Source: an uncultured Opitutales bacterium
GTDB taxonomy: Bacteria; Verrucomicrobiota; Verrucomicrobiia; Opitutales; Intestinicryptomonadaceae
Direction of reading: 5' to 3'
DNA: 64,000 bases
Assembly (NCBI GenBank): GCA_900545705.1
Contig: URAK01000001.1
Span: 62,001 to 126,000, forward strand
Both the position numbers and the translations under genes were made by a program. This document shows, piece by piece, positions 17,981 to 27,118 of the stretch. Below the pieces are notes generated by a model. That model saw only the letters and a program-made list of their open reading frames with translations. It was not told the DNA's origin and did no database searches. Numbering within the stretch: the first letter of the stretch is position 1; each line of letters starts with the position of its first letter.

Positions 17981-18757
17981 TTAATCCCAGATTTTCCACG
18001 GTGCGCGCCCGGCGCTCCATAGCTCGTTTAAGTCTTTTTTATCTTTAAGCATGTCCATTGGGCGCCAGAAGCCGCAGTGCAGATAGGCATTGAGTTGGCC
18101 TGCCTCCGCGAGGTTGTTGAGAGGCTCCCGCTCCCATATCGTATTGGGGGAGTCTGGAATATAGTCGAATACTTCCGGCTCGAGAACGAAAAAGCCGCCG
18201 TTAATCCACGATGCCGAATCTTCCGGCTTTTCGCGGAAGTCCGATATTTCGCCGTCTTGCGCAATCCTCAAAACCCCGAAACGCGAGGTTGGCTTTACCG
18301 CTGTGAGAGTTGCAATCTTCCCCGAATTTCTGTGGCATTCGAGAAGCTCCGGAATATTTATGTCGGCAACTCCGTCGCCGTAGGTGAGCATGAATGTCTC
18401 GTTGCCAATATATTTTTTTATCTGGGCTATTCTCCCTCCAGTGAGGGTTTCCTTGCCTGTGTCGCAGAGGGTTATCTTCCAGGGCTCCGAACGGTTTTTG
18501 TGCACTTGGACAGAGTTGTCGGACAGGTCGATTGTTATGTCTGAGGAGTTTGCCCTGTAATTTAAAAAGTATTCTTTTATGTATTCGCCTTTATAGCCGC
18601 ACATCACCACAAATTCGTTGAATCCGTAGTGTGAGTAAATCTTCATTATGTGCCATAGAATCGGCTTCCCTCCGATTTCTACCATTGGCTTCGGGCGGAC
18701 TGTCGTTTCTTCCCCCAATCTCGAACCGAGCCCTCCCGCGAGTATTGCAACTTTCAT
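17981..18757 (-). CDS. rfbF: Glucose-1-phosphate cytidylyltransferase
   Basis: A 258-residue sugar-nucleotide transferase. The N-terminus KVAILAGGLGSRLGEET is the nucleotide-binding loop, followed by RPKPMVEIGGKPILWHIM. MLTYGDGVADI holds the metal Asp, and NGGFFVLEPEVF and FWRPMDMLKDK match RfbF/DdhA closely. It makes CDP-glucose from CTP and glucose-1-phosphate, committing carbon to the CDP-dideoxyhexose pathway. It is the first gene of the operon running to 9416; the 135 bases upstream, after the ABC exporter, should hold its promoter. Confidence 0.95.
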   Translation of the reverse strand: MKVAILAGGLGSRLGEETTVRPKPMVEIGGKPILWHIMKIYSHYGFNEFVVMCGYKGEYIKEYFLNYRANSSDITIDLSDNSVQVHKNRSEPWKITLCDTGKETLTGGRIAQIKKYIGNETFMLTYGDGVADINIPELLECHRNSGKIATLTAVKPTSRFGVLRIAQDGEISDFREKPEDSASWINGGFFVLEPEVFDYIPDSPNTIWEREPLNNLAEAGQLNAYLHCGFWRPMDMLKDKKDLNELWSAGRAPWKIWD

Positions 18758-18892
18758 GATATGTTAATCTTCTCAATTTTTAGTAAGGTATAAAATTCCG
18801 GTTAGAATCTGCGGCTTTTTGCGCGTTATCTGCACCATAATTTTTACCACCCTATTTATTGCAGTTTTCTGTGATTTAAAATTCCCCAGCAG

Positions 18893-20647
18893 CTATTGTC
18901 TTTCAATCGCGTCGGAAGTCTGTTTTTCATATAGACGCTTATAAGTCGGGCAATGTTGCATTAATTCTGCATGCGTCCCGAAATCTATTATTTTGCCGTT
19001 TTCAAAAACTATTATTTTTTGGACATTTTTTATTGTGCTAAACCTGTGGGCAATTACGAGCATCGTGCGGTCTTTCATTAGGTTGTCCACAGCTTTTTGT
19101 ATGAAAGCCTCGCTGTTTACGTCGAGCGCGGAAGTGGCTTCGTCGAGAACGAGCAGCGGCGGATTCTTCAAAAATACGCGCGCGAGCGCAATACGCTGCT
19201 TTTGCCCGCCCGAAAGCCTGTCGCCGCGCTCTCCGACGACTGTTTGATATCCGTTTTCAAGCTCGAGAATAAATTCGTGGGCGTACGCCATTTTTGCGGC
19301 CTTTTCGACTTCTTCGCGCGTGGCCGACGGGCGGGCTATGAGAATGTTGTTGTATACTGTGTCATTGAACAAAACGGGATATTGCGGGACACTGCCGAGG
19401 TTGTCCATGAAGTCGCTTTGGCGGATGTCCCGCAGGTCGATTCCGTCGAGGGTAATCGAGCCGCTTACGGGGTCGTACAGGCGCATTGCGAGCTTTGCGA
19501 AAGTGCTTTTCCCCGCGCCGCTCTCGCCGACGAGCGCGCAGCTTGTCCCGGCGGGAATCGTTATGCTTACGTCGTCCAGCACGATTTTATCCTTGTATGC
19601 AAAGCTTACGTTGTGGAATGAAATCTCTCCGCGGACTTTCGGAAGTTTTACAGGATTTTTGGGTTCGGGGACAGTCGATTGGTAGTCGAGAATATCGCAG
19701 ATTCTGTCCACGAGCGGCATAACTTTTATGAAGTCGGTGGACATTCTGATTACACGCTTAATTGGGTCGATGGTGAAATATAGGGCGATGCCGATAGCCG
19801 AGAAGGTCGGGAAGTCTATGCCTGCAAAGTATGCGTACACAAATGTAAGGGAGACCATTGTGGCGGCGAGAAACTCCATGAAGGGCTGCTGCATGAGCTC
19901 GTATTTCGCCATTTTTAGCGAGAACCATTTAAACGAAGTATTGAGCGTCTCGAATTTCTTTTTCTGAGGCTCTTGGAGATTGAAAACCCTTACTTCGTGG
20001 ACGGCGTCGAGGTTTTCGCCGAACAGCTGGGCCATCTCGCTTAACCCTACCTGCGCTTTGCCCGCAAAGCGTTTCATATTCTTGCGTATCATCTGGACAG
20101 GCAAAATGCAGAACGGGACTGCCGCCAAGAAAATAAGCAGCACAACAACTTGCCCTTTTGTGAAGCAAAGGTAGAGCAAGAATGCCAGCGCCCCCACAAC
20201 TTGCAGCGGTTGGCGGAATATTTCAGACGAGAATGAAAGCAGGACGGTTTGAACTGCGGCGGTGTCGTTCGTAAGCCTCGTGAGCAGGTCGCCGGTGGTA
20301 AACTTGTCGAAGAACGCAATCGGATAGCTTTGGATTCTGTCAAATATATGCTGTTTGAGTCTGCGCAAAACTTCGAGCGAAGAAAAGGTCATGAGGTATC
20401 CGCTCAGATATCCGAATATTGCCCGCATTGCAAAAATTGTGGGCAGCAGCATGGCTATCCCAAGAATATACCATGCGGAATGCGGCTGCGCGCCTTGGTC
20501 CATGAAAATCTGCCTTAGAACCTTGTCGAATATCACTGGCATACCAAAGCCGCTGCACGCCCCGAAGAGCGCGCCAAAGATGATAGCCGCAATCAGTTGC
20601 GGAAGGCACGGCTTTATATAAACGTAAAATCTAAGCAGTTTCTTCAT
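18893..20647 (-). CDS. ABC exporter, fused permease and ATPase (MsbA-like)
   Basis: A 584-residue half-transporter. Residues about 1-320 form a six-helix type-1 exporter domain and the rest an ABC ATPase: Walker A GESGAGKST, Q-loop near GSVPQYPVLF, signature LSGGQKQRIALARVF, Walker B LLVLDEATSALD, and switch His in AHRFSTIKN. It would act as a homodimer. MsbA homologs flip lipid A-core; others export lipid-linked glycans or peptides. Its place directly upstream of the CDP-sugar operon suggests export of lipopolysaccharide or a lipid-linked product of this locus. The exact substrate is open. Confidence 0.88.
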   Translation of the reverse strand: MKKLLRFYVYIKPCLPQLIAAIIFGALFGACSGFGMPVIFDKVLRQIFMDQGAQPHSAWYILGIAMLLPTIFAMRAIFGYLSGYLMTFSSLEVLRRLKQHIFDRIQSYPIAFFDKFTTGDLLTRLTNDTAAVQTVLLSFSSEIFRQPLQVVGALAFLLYLCFTKGQVVVLLIFLAAVPFCILPVQMIRKNMKRFAGKAQVGLSEMAQLFGENLDAVHEVRVFNLQEPQKKKFETLNTSFKWFSLKMAKYELMQQPFMEFLAATMVSLTFVYAYFAGIDFPTFSAIGIALYFTIDPIKRVIRMSTDFIKVMPLVDRICDILDYQSTVPEPKNPVKLPKVRGEISFHNVSFAYKDKIVLDDVSITIPAGTSCALVGESGAGKSTFAKLAMRLYDPVSGSITLDGIDLRDIRQSDFMDNLGSVPQYPVLFNDTVYNNILIARPSATREEVEKAAKMAYAHEFILELENGYQTVVGERGDRLSGGQKQRIALARVFLKNPPLLVLDEATSALDVNSEAFIQKAVDNLMKDRTMLVIAHRFSTIKNVQKIIVFENGKIIDFGTHAELMQHCPTYKRLYEKQTSDAIERQ

Positions 20648-20791
20648 TTTCTCAATTTATTGATTTTCGTATCTGTGGCGCTTTGCGTCAAGCCTTTTGG
20701 GGTTTTAGCGGGAAGTATGAAGCGATTTTTATAAAAAATGCGCAATTTGAAAATTTTATCCTGGCTGCCGGCATTTTTTTGCTAAATTTAT

Positions 20792-21451
20792 ATGGTTGAT
20801 TTCCCTTCTCCACAAGCTACTATTAAATATGTGGATAAAAAAAGCGCGCTTTCGGATAACTTCCCAAAATTGCTTGCAGTGGCTGTTGGTTGCGCAATTG
20901 CGTGGTCAGCGGTGGAGCCTTATAGCTGGGGGGTGTGGTGCGTCGAGATATCGAGCGTTTTGCTCGTTTACTTTATATTGATTTTTACATATGGGAAATT
21001 TCGTTTTTCCAATATGTCGTATTTTATAGTTTCGCTGTGGCTTGTGATGCATGCGGTTGGTGCGCGGTATTCCTTTGAGCTTGTTCCGTTCGGGTTTGTG
21101 AGCGACTTATTCGGCTTTGAGCGAAACCATTACGACAGGGTCGCGCATTTTGTAGTGGGAATGAATTCCTATGGAGCGGCGGAGTTTTTTATGCGCAGGG
21201 GCTTTGCATGCGGGAGGGGATTCGCAGCCTTCGCGGGGATTCTTTTTATAATGGCGCTCGCCAACGCATGGGAACTGATTGAATGGGGATATGCCGAAGC
21301 CGACGGGGGCGAAGTCGGGGCGGCGTTTCTCGGATCGCAGGGCGATATTTGGGACGCCCAAAAAGACATGCTTTGCGACACTCTCGGGGCGATTTTTGCG
21401 GCGTTCATATTTTTGGCAAACTTCAAACTTTCAGCAGAGCGGGGGCAGTGA
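20792..21451 (+). CDS. DUF2238 (YjdF-like) integral membrane protein
   Basis: A 219-residue protein with about six hydrophobic helices. It has the DUF2238 features DRVAHFVVGMNSYGAAEF, ANAWELIEWGYAE, and the ending GDIWDAQKDMLCDTLGA, where His, Glu and Asp residues within helices are conserved in the family. No biochemical function is established for it. It is the first gene rightward of the ABC exporter, transcribed divergently, and precedes a deacetylase-like gene by 69 bases. Confidence 0.85.
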   Translation: MVDFPSPQATIKYVDKKSALSDNFPKLLAVAVGCAIAWSAVEPYSWGVWCVEISSVLLVYFILIFTYGKFRFSNMSYFIVSLWLVMHAVGARYSFELVPFGFVSDLFGFERNHYDRVAHFVVGMNSYGAAEFFMRRGFACGRGFAAFAGILFIMALANAWELIEWGYAEADGGEVGAAFLGSQGDIWDAQKDMLCDTLGAIFAAFIFLANFKLSAERGQ

Positions 21452-21520
21452 ACGCTGCATGCGGATTGCTAAATTATGTTTCGTTGACTTTCTGCAAGTG
21501 TATATATAGTCGTTTCGATT

Positions 21521-23470
21521 ATGTTTGGCATTGTCGTTAGAATTTTAAAAGTTTTGGCGCTGGCTTGCGCCATATCCACCTGCGTCTTTGGCGCGGAAAG
21601 GAGACTTGAAGTTCAATATCCCGACGGGAAATCTGCAAAAGAGGCGGCGGTAAAGCCGCTGCGCCTGCCGGGGAATGCGGTGTCCGCATTTTCGTCGCGC
21701 TGGGACGACTCCACCCGCGCCCATCTCAAAACGGCAAAAGTATTCAAAAATAGCGGAATGAAGGCGACGTTTATGCTCACCAAAGCCGACGAGAAATACC
21801 ATGCCGACTGCTCGCGCAAATTTATTTCCGACGGTTTTGCGATAGCCTCGCACACGATAACCCACAGGCTTCTCCCGATGCTTTTGCCGAACGAGGCTTT
21901 TTACGAAATACTCGCCCAGCGTATAAAGCTTGAAAGCGCGCTCGATGTGCCGGTTGTGGCGTTCGCCCTTCCGGGGTATGTTGCAACCCACTCGTTTTAC
22001 GAGGATGCCCCCCACCTTATAGGAGATTGCATTGTTCGTTCGGGCTACCAGGTTCAGGCGGCTCTTTGGAGCGACAACGATGAAAAATATTCGCTGCCAA
22101 AGGGCTCGTTGTTATCGTCGCATTTATTTAACATAAACGACAGAAATCCCAAAGAGGATCTCTTTGTAAAGGGCGTGTCAAAAGCGCTTGCCGCCCAGGA
22201 AAAAGATTCCGTTGCGCACATGACGCTCGGAGTGCATTCTTGGCAGTCCGACGCCGGATTTAAAGAGTTGGAAAGAATACTAAAAAAGCACAAGCGCACT
22301 GATTTCTGGTATTGCACCCAGAACGAATACGCGGCGTACACGAGAAAATTTGAAAACGTTAAAATATCCCCCGCGGTGGTGAGGGGGAACCGCGCATACT
22401 TTAAGATTTCGTGCGAGGATTCGAGGCATTTGGGGAGCGACGTTCCCCTTCAGATTGAGATATCGGGCTCGCCGGAGCGCGTATTGCTCGACGGCGAGGA
22501 AGTGTCCCCTGTAAGCGGTGGCGTCTATGAACTTCCGGAGGATCCTGCGACAGGCTCTCCAAAAAAAATCGACTTGGTTGAAAATTCCGAAAATTTAAGA
22601 GACTTTTCCGGCGATTCAAAAAAATTTGCCGGAGTCGGCGGAAGGCTTTTTATAGACACCCGCGCAAGTACGGCCCAGCTCACGGTAAAAAACGGCTCAG
22701 AATCCGTAATGGAAAATTGCGAGGCCACATTTAGGCTCCCGCCCTATTTTAAAGACGGCGTTGCGCGTTTTAAGTTTCCCAAAATAAACCGCGGCGAGAC
22801 CAAAAACATAAACTTTAAACTTCCCAAATCTTCCGGATATGCGGAGAGCGAATTGGGCAATTTTTATTTTGCGGCTCAATTTGATTTTTCAAGCGGCGCC
22901 GACGCTGGAAGAATATACTTTACGTCAACAGTGCCCGGAGGCAAGGCCGACATTCCCTCTGCGCGAAACACTGCGGTATTTCTCGGCCCAGTCGAAAAGA
23001 ATATGCTCACAGACGATGTGATGGCGGGCATTTCCAACCCGTCCTCTCCGCTAAAAAACTTGGGGCAGACTCCGGATTTAAAATGGGCGCCGTGCGCGAG
23101 CGACGACGGCATGAGGTCTTTTCAGATAAAGCCGAATTCCGACGATGCAAACTGGCGCAAAGCCGCCTCCAAAAAACAGTACGCAAATACGCATGTAAGG
23201 CTTGTAGCCCTCGAGTTTTCCTCCAAATCCGAGAAGCTTACATTGTTTGCGGCTTTTAAAGATATTTATTGCGTGTGGATAAACGGCGAAAAATTCGCCG
23301 CCCCCAAAAGCGGCATTAAAGCGGAATTTGAAGGCAAAAACGGGAAAAATAGGGTGGTTATTGCCTACAAACAGGAATTTTGGGCGACGGTGATGGATTC
23401 TGCCACAATTTCAGCCGATGCAGATCCCTTCAAGCCTGTAAAATTTTCAAAGCCTAAAATAGGCGACTAA
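21521..23470 (+). CDS. Secreted polysaccharide deacetylase-like protein (CE4 fold) with C-terminal beta domains
   Basis: A 649-residue exported protein with a signal peptide (about residues 1-25, cleavage near VFGAERR). Residues about 45-260 resemble a NodB/CE4 deacetylase: AFSSRWDDSTRAH supplies an Asp pair, KATFMLT follows, and SHTITHR gives the HxxxH-type metal histidines. LGVHSW may supply the late histidine. The remaining 390 residues have no recognised motif and look beta-rich, with a region near residues 520-640 resembling a carbohydrate-binding module. CE4 enzymes remove N- or O-acetyl groups from glycans; the substrate is unknown. A convergent rsmG gene follows. Confidence 0.8.
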   Translation: MFGIVVRILKVLALACAISTCVFGAERRLEVQYPDGKSAKEAAVKPLRLPGNAVSAFSSRWDDSTRAHLKTAKVFKNSGMKATFMLTKADEKYHADCSRKFISDGFAIASHTITHRLLPMLLPNEAFYEILAQRIKLESALDVPVVAFALPGYVATHSFYEDAPHLIGDCIVRSGYQVQAALWSDNDEKYSLPKGSLLSSHLFNINDRNPKEDLFVKGVSKALAAQEKDSVAHMTLGVHSWQSDAGFKELERILKKHKRTDFWYCTQNEYAAYTRKFENVKISPAVVRGNRAYFKISCEDSRHLGSDVPLQIEISGSPERVLLDGEEVSPVSGGVYELPEDPATGSPKKIDLVENSENLRDFSGDSKKFAGVGGRLFIDTRASTAQLTVKNGSESVMENCEATFRLPPYFKDGVARFKFPKINRGETKNINFKLPKSSGYAESELGNFYFAAQFDFSSGADAGRIYFTSTVPGGKADIPSARNTAVFLGPVEKNMLTDDVMAGISNPSSPLKNLGQTPDLKWAPCASDDGMRSFQIKPNSDDANWRKAASKKQYANTHVRLVALEFSSKSEKLTLFAAFKDIYCVWINGEKFAAPKSGIKAEFEGKNGKNRVVIAYKQEFWATVMDSATISADADPFKPVKFSKPKIGD

Positions 23471-23577
23471 CACCCTTTTATATTGGCGTTCCCGGCGCGC
23501 CGAAAGCATTTTTATATGCCATTGCCCGGCATATGGCGAAATTTATTTTGAGCGGAAATTGATTTCGGCGCAGCCGG

Positions 23578-24225
23578 TTAAAGCCTTTGAATATCGCGTT
23601 CCTTGAAGTGCACTATGCTTTTGCCTTCAAAGCGCGGGTCGCCGAAAAACGCTTCGAGGTCCATGCGCGCGTCCGGCAGTATTTTCTTTTTGGCAAGTTC
23701 ATCTTCCAATTCTCCGCCCTTAAAATAAATCACCCCGTTGTCGAGCGATCCGTTTTTCCTGCGGCGGATTTTATTTCTTACAAATTTAAAAAACATCGGC
23801 AGAGCGCACACCGATCTTCCGGTGCAATAGTCGAAACAGTCTTTTTGTTCTTCGATTCTTGCGTGCAAGCCTATGGCGTTTTTAAGCGATAATTTTTGCG
23901 CCATGTCGTTTACCATTGCGATCTTCTTGCCGACGCCGTCAAACATGAAAATTTTTGCCTGCGGATAGAGTATCGCCATGACTATTCCAGGAAGCCCGCC
24001 TCCGCTGCCGACGTCTGCGATTTTCGCGCCGTCTGCCGGCTTGAAAAATTCCGAGATTGCGGCGCAAAAGGCGACGTGCCTATACTCGACATCGTCCATA
24101 TCCTTTCGCGAAAGCAGATTTACTTTCTGGTTTGCCTCTCTCAGGAGTTCTGAAAAAGCAAGCAAAGCCTCGACCTTTTCGGGGTCGAGGTTCGGCAATT
24201 TTTCAAACGGATTTTTATTCGGCAT
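23578..24225 (-). CDS. rsmG: 16S rRNA (guanine-527 N7)-methyltransferase
   Basis: A 215-residue class I SAM methyltransferase. The SAM-binding motif IADVGSGGGLPGIVMAILYP, the N-terminal FSELLREANQKVNLLS and the TGRSVCALP strand match RsmG/GidB. It methylates N7 of G527 of 16S rRNA in the 530 loop. It lies 29 bases downstream of ndk on the same strand. A 7-bp inverted repeat (23514-23534) lies in the convergent gap with the deacetylase-like gene, but it lacks a clear T tract. Confidence 0.92.
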   Translation of the reverse strand: MPNKNPFEKLPNLDPEKVEALLAFSELLREANQKVNLLSRKDMDDVEYRHVAFCAAISEFFKPADGAKIADVGSGGGLPGIVMAILYPQAKIFMFDGVGKKIAMVNDMAQKLSLKNAIGLHARIEEQKDCFDYCTGRSVCALPMFFKFVRNKIRRRKNGSLDNGVIYFKGGELEDELAKKKILPDARMDLEAFFGDPRFEGKSIVHFKERDIQRL

Positions 24226-24254
24226 AGCTTGGCGGATTTAAGTCGCCGCGAAAT

Positions 24255-24680
24255 TTAGAATACTTCGTCTTCCGAGAAAAATCTCGCGATTTCCGCCGCC
24301 GCGCTCTCAATGGAGTCCGAGGCATGGGCTATGTTTTCGCGCGTATTTTCCCCGAAGTCGCCGCGTATTGTCCCTTTTGGGGCCTCCTGCGAGTTTGTCG
24401 GGCCGAGCAATTCGCGGACTTTCTTTACAGCATTTTCCCCTTCAAGCACAGCTATCACCACGGGGCGTCTTTGCATAAACTCCACGAGCGGCGGATAGTA
24501 GGGTTTGCCGACTATATGCGCATAGTGGGTTTCGAGCGTCTGTTCTTTTAGCTTTGCCATTTTGCATGCCACAATATCCATGCCGGCGGCGAAGAATCTG
24601 CCGAGCACTTCGGGCATGAGGCGCTTTTCCATACAGTCGGGCTTTAATATAATAAGAGTTCTTTCTTTCATTGTTCCCAT
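24255..24680 (-). CDS. ndk: Nucleoside-diphosphate kinase
   Basis: About 141 residues, the normal family length. The N-terminus ERTLIILKPDCMEKRL, the active-site His in NIAHASDS (usually HGSDS, so Gly is replaced by Ala), and NSQEAPKGTIRGDF (phosphate and base contacts) are clear. It transfers the gamma-phosphate between nucleoside triphosphates through a phosphohistidine. I place the start at 24680, 12 bases after a GGGAGG at 24693-24698; ATG 24671 is a possible alternative, and the in-frame TTG at 24689 lies too close to the Shine-Dalgarno. It lies between a GH lipoprotein gene and rsmG. Confidence 0.92.
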   Translation of the reverse strand: MGTMKERTLIILKPDCMEKRLMPEVLGRFFAAGMDIVACKMAKLKEQTLETHYAHIVGKPYYPPLVEFMQRRPVVIAVLEGENAVKKVRELLGPTNSQEAPKGTIRGDFGENTRENIAHASDSIESAAAEIARFFSEDEVF

Positions 24681-24735
24681 AATGAACAAAAGCCTCCCGT
24701 GCTGTCCAACACAAAATGCGCGTCTTGATTATAGG

Positions 24736-27099
24736 CTATTTTTTTTGCCGCAATAAGAGAGCCCCTTTTCCGGGAATGTAAATTTCCTCGCCGCCGCGCA
24801 CAGTCTTGCCCGATACTGCATCGACAAATTCGCCCTTCAAAGGAAGTTTGAACCTTGCGGGCTCGCTTGGAAATATTGCGCAAAAGCGGCTGTCCGCGTA
24901 AACCGCGCAGTTTGCGGGCGCTGGGCTTTCGACGCCGGCAGCGTCGAAAATGCGCCTGTAAGACTCCGAATCCAGAAGCGGAAGCGAGACAAAGTAGCTT
25001 GTAAATTTTCCGTGCCGGGTCTTTGCCAATGCCGCTGTGGAATCAGTATATTTGGCGATGGGCTCAAAACCCTCCCCGCCGCCCACGGCTCCAAATAGCG
25101 GATAGGGCCTTTCCGGATATTTGTTGTCAAATTTTTTTGAGAAGTCCGTCTTTATTGATCCCTTTGACGGGTCGGAGAACACTGCCGTTTCAGTGTCGCT
25201 TATCGGGCGCTCGGCGAGCTTGAATCCGGTTATGGATTCCGCTCTTGAGGGGGCGTACGCATTTCCCCAGACGGCGGGGGCGTAGTGCCAAACAAGAGAT
25301 GTATTCGGACTCATTTTGCGGGAAATCTCTTCCCAGTCTGAGTCGGTCACCCGAAAGCAATTTATAAACAGCACGGCCTTATATCCCGACAAGTCGATAC
25401 TTTTTAAATCCGAGAGTCTGTAATGGTCGGCGGGGGCGCCCGCCATGCGTATTCTTGCGATTGTATCGACAACCAAGTCGCGGTGCAGCCTTAGGCTTGG
25501 CTTCGCGCAATGGAAGCTTTCGGTGTCGGTCACTATCAAAACTTGCGCGGTTGGCACTCTCTTTTCGGCGCGCATGTCTTTTGCAGCGGACTCTATTTTT
25601 TTGATTTCGTCCATTACTTCTTTTGAATCGAACCAGCCGCCATGCAAGTCCATCCACCAGAACCCGGAGCCGGACTGCATGCATTTTGAAAATTCGCGCC
25701 AGAGCATTGTCCGCGTGCCGCCCATATCTTTCGCATCCGGCCAGCATGAAAGGTGCGTGCGCACGTCGAGTTCGTCTATGAATATTTTTTTGCGGTTTAT
25801 CGACATTGGGGGCGTCTGTTCCATTCCGGGGCCTCCCGGCTTTACGTTTCTGTACCCCTTTGGCGAGGCGAGGAAATCGACATACGGGCTATCGAGAAGC
25901 TTGTCGAATTCAAGGTGCCCGTTGTAGGCTGCGCGCGGGACAAACAGGTAGTATCCGTAGAATGCGCCGGCGGCTTTGCCGCTTTCCTCCTTTACAATTT
26001 TTGAAAAATATTCAATGGCGCGCGCGTTCATTTCTCCGCAGAACTTTTCGTAGTCGATTGACGATAGATTGTCCGGGGCGGCGCGGAAGAAGTCGGCGTG
26101 GCTGTTCCAATGGAGCTCGCGCTTCATAGGGGTAGGGAGCTTTACGTTGTCGCGCGATATGCCGGGCTGTCCCCAAGCTTTTGCGAGCGCTTCGCGCGAG
26201 CCGTATTTTCTAATCCCCCAGTCGTAGAATGCGCGGAGGTTGTTTATGCCGTAATCTCCAAAGCGGTAGTCGTTTTTCTCCCAGCCGCGCCAGAAAGATG
26301 TTTCTCCCCACTGTCCGTATGCGATGTGGTAGGCTATTACATTTTTGCCGTATTTCCCGCTTTCTATGTGGCGGATTAGCCTTCTGAGTGCTTCCCCCGC
26401 GTCGTGCAGCCATTTTTCGGACGAGAAGCTTTGCATTCCGATAAGCCCGCGCACATTGGGGCGGGGGTCGGGTTTCCCGCGCACTTTTTTGTCTGTCGTA
26501 TAGCCATTCGGAAGCTCCATCCCGAACCAGTCGTGGGCGGGAGTGCATGCGAGCTCCGCGATTTCCTCCTTTGAAAGCCCGCCTGGATAATAGACCGTCG
26601 TATCCTCCGGATTTTCAGCGCACCAAGAGGGCGGGGGATCGAGCTTTATGCGCGGTATGTACATGGAGTCTTTCCCGACAGACGCAAATAGGTCGTCGAG
26701 AGCCTTGTCGGTTGCGCGGTAGTCGTACTTCGCGGGCGCAATCCAGCCCGAGAACAGGATTGTAGAATGGATTTTTATTCCGGCCCTGTCGAAATCCCCG
26801 TGAAATTTCTTTTCGGGGGAGTCGTCGGAAAGCATCATTCTCGCATTTCCGTTTTCGTCGAGAACCGGAGGATTGTAGGGCCAGCCGAGCCTGCTCCAAA
26901 ACACGGAATTGTTTAAAAGTATATTTTTTATTTTTGCGGTAGTAGCGCTTTCCGCAGCGGGTTGCGTTTGGACTTCGGCGGGCGGGCGCAATCTGTTTGC
27001 GCGCGTTTTCTCAGTGTCATGCGGCGCTTTGGCTCCGCCGCAAGAGGCCGCAAAAAACGGCAGCGGCAACAATAGCAATAAATAAAAATATTTTTTCAT
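24736..27099 (-). CDS. Lipoprotein glycoside hydrolase-like protein (GH-A clan, GH42-like)
   Basis: A 787-residue protein from the ATG at 27099 (the frame is open to 27330, but that extension lies in the upstream gene). The N-terminus is a lipoprotein signal with Cys20 (PFFAASCGG). The central 400 residues look like a GH42-type TIM barrel: FSGWIAPAKYDYRATD, AYHIAYGQWGETSFWRGW where Glu is the candidate acid/base, and FIDELDVRTHLS where Glu is the candidate nucleophile. The C-terminal part (VLIVTDTESF..., YKAVLFINCF) resembles the trimerisation-like domain of beta-galactosidases, and a small beta domain ends the protein. It follows a Tat-type FAD oxidoreductase by 19 bases. The glycan target is unknown. 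Confidence 0.75.
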   Translation of the reverse strand: MKKYFYLLLLLPLPFFAASCGGAKAPHDTEKTRANRLRPPAEVQTQPAAESATTAKIKNILLNNSVFWSRLGWPYNPPVLDENGNARMMLSDDSPEKKFHGDFDRAGIKIHSTILFSGWIAPAKYDYRATDKALDDLFASVGKDSMYIPRIKLDPPPSWCAENPEDTTVYYPGGLSKEEIAELACTPAHDWFGMELPNGYTTDKKVRGKPDPRPNVRGLIGMQSFSSEKWLHDAGEALRRLIRHIESGKYGKNVIAYHIAYGQWGETSFWRGWEKNDYRFGDYGINNLRAFYDWGIRKYGSREALAKAWGQPGISRDNVKLPTPMKRELHWNSHADFFRAAPDNLSSIDYEKFCGEMNARAIEYFSKIVKEESGKAAGAFYGYYLFVPRAAYNGHLEFDKLLDSPYVDFLASPKGYRNVKPGGPGMEQTPPMSINRKKIFIDELDVRTHLSCWPDAKDMGGTRTMLWREFSKCMQSGSGFWWMDLHGGWFDSKEVMDEIKKIESAAKDMRAEKRVPTAQVLIVTDTESFHCAKPSLRLHRDLVVDTIARIRMAGAPADHYRLSDLKSIDLSGYKAVLFINCFRVTDSDWEEISRKMSPNTSLVWHYAPAVWGNAYAPSRAESITGFKLAERPISDTETAVFSDPSKGSIKTDFSKKFDNKYPERPYPLFGAVGGGEGFEPIAKYTDSTAALAKTRHGKFTSYFVSLPLLDSESYRRIFDAAGVESPAPANCAVYADSRFCAIFPSEPARFKLPLKGEFVDAVSGKTVRGGEEIYIPGKGALLLRQKK

Positions 27100-27118
27100 G
27101 GTCGCTTTGAAAATTATT

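Noticed and set aside
24681..24689. Upstream TTG start for ndk
   Set aside because: It lies only three bases from the GGGAGG site; ATG 24680 has more usable spacing.
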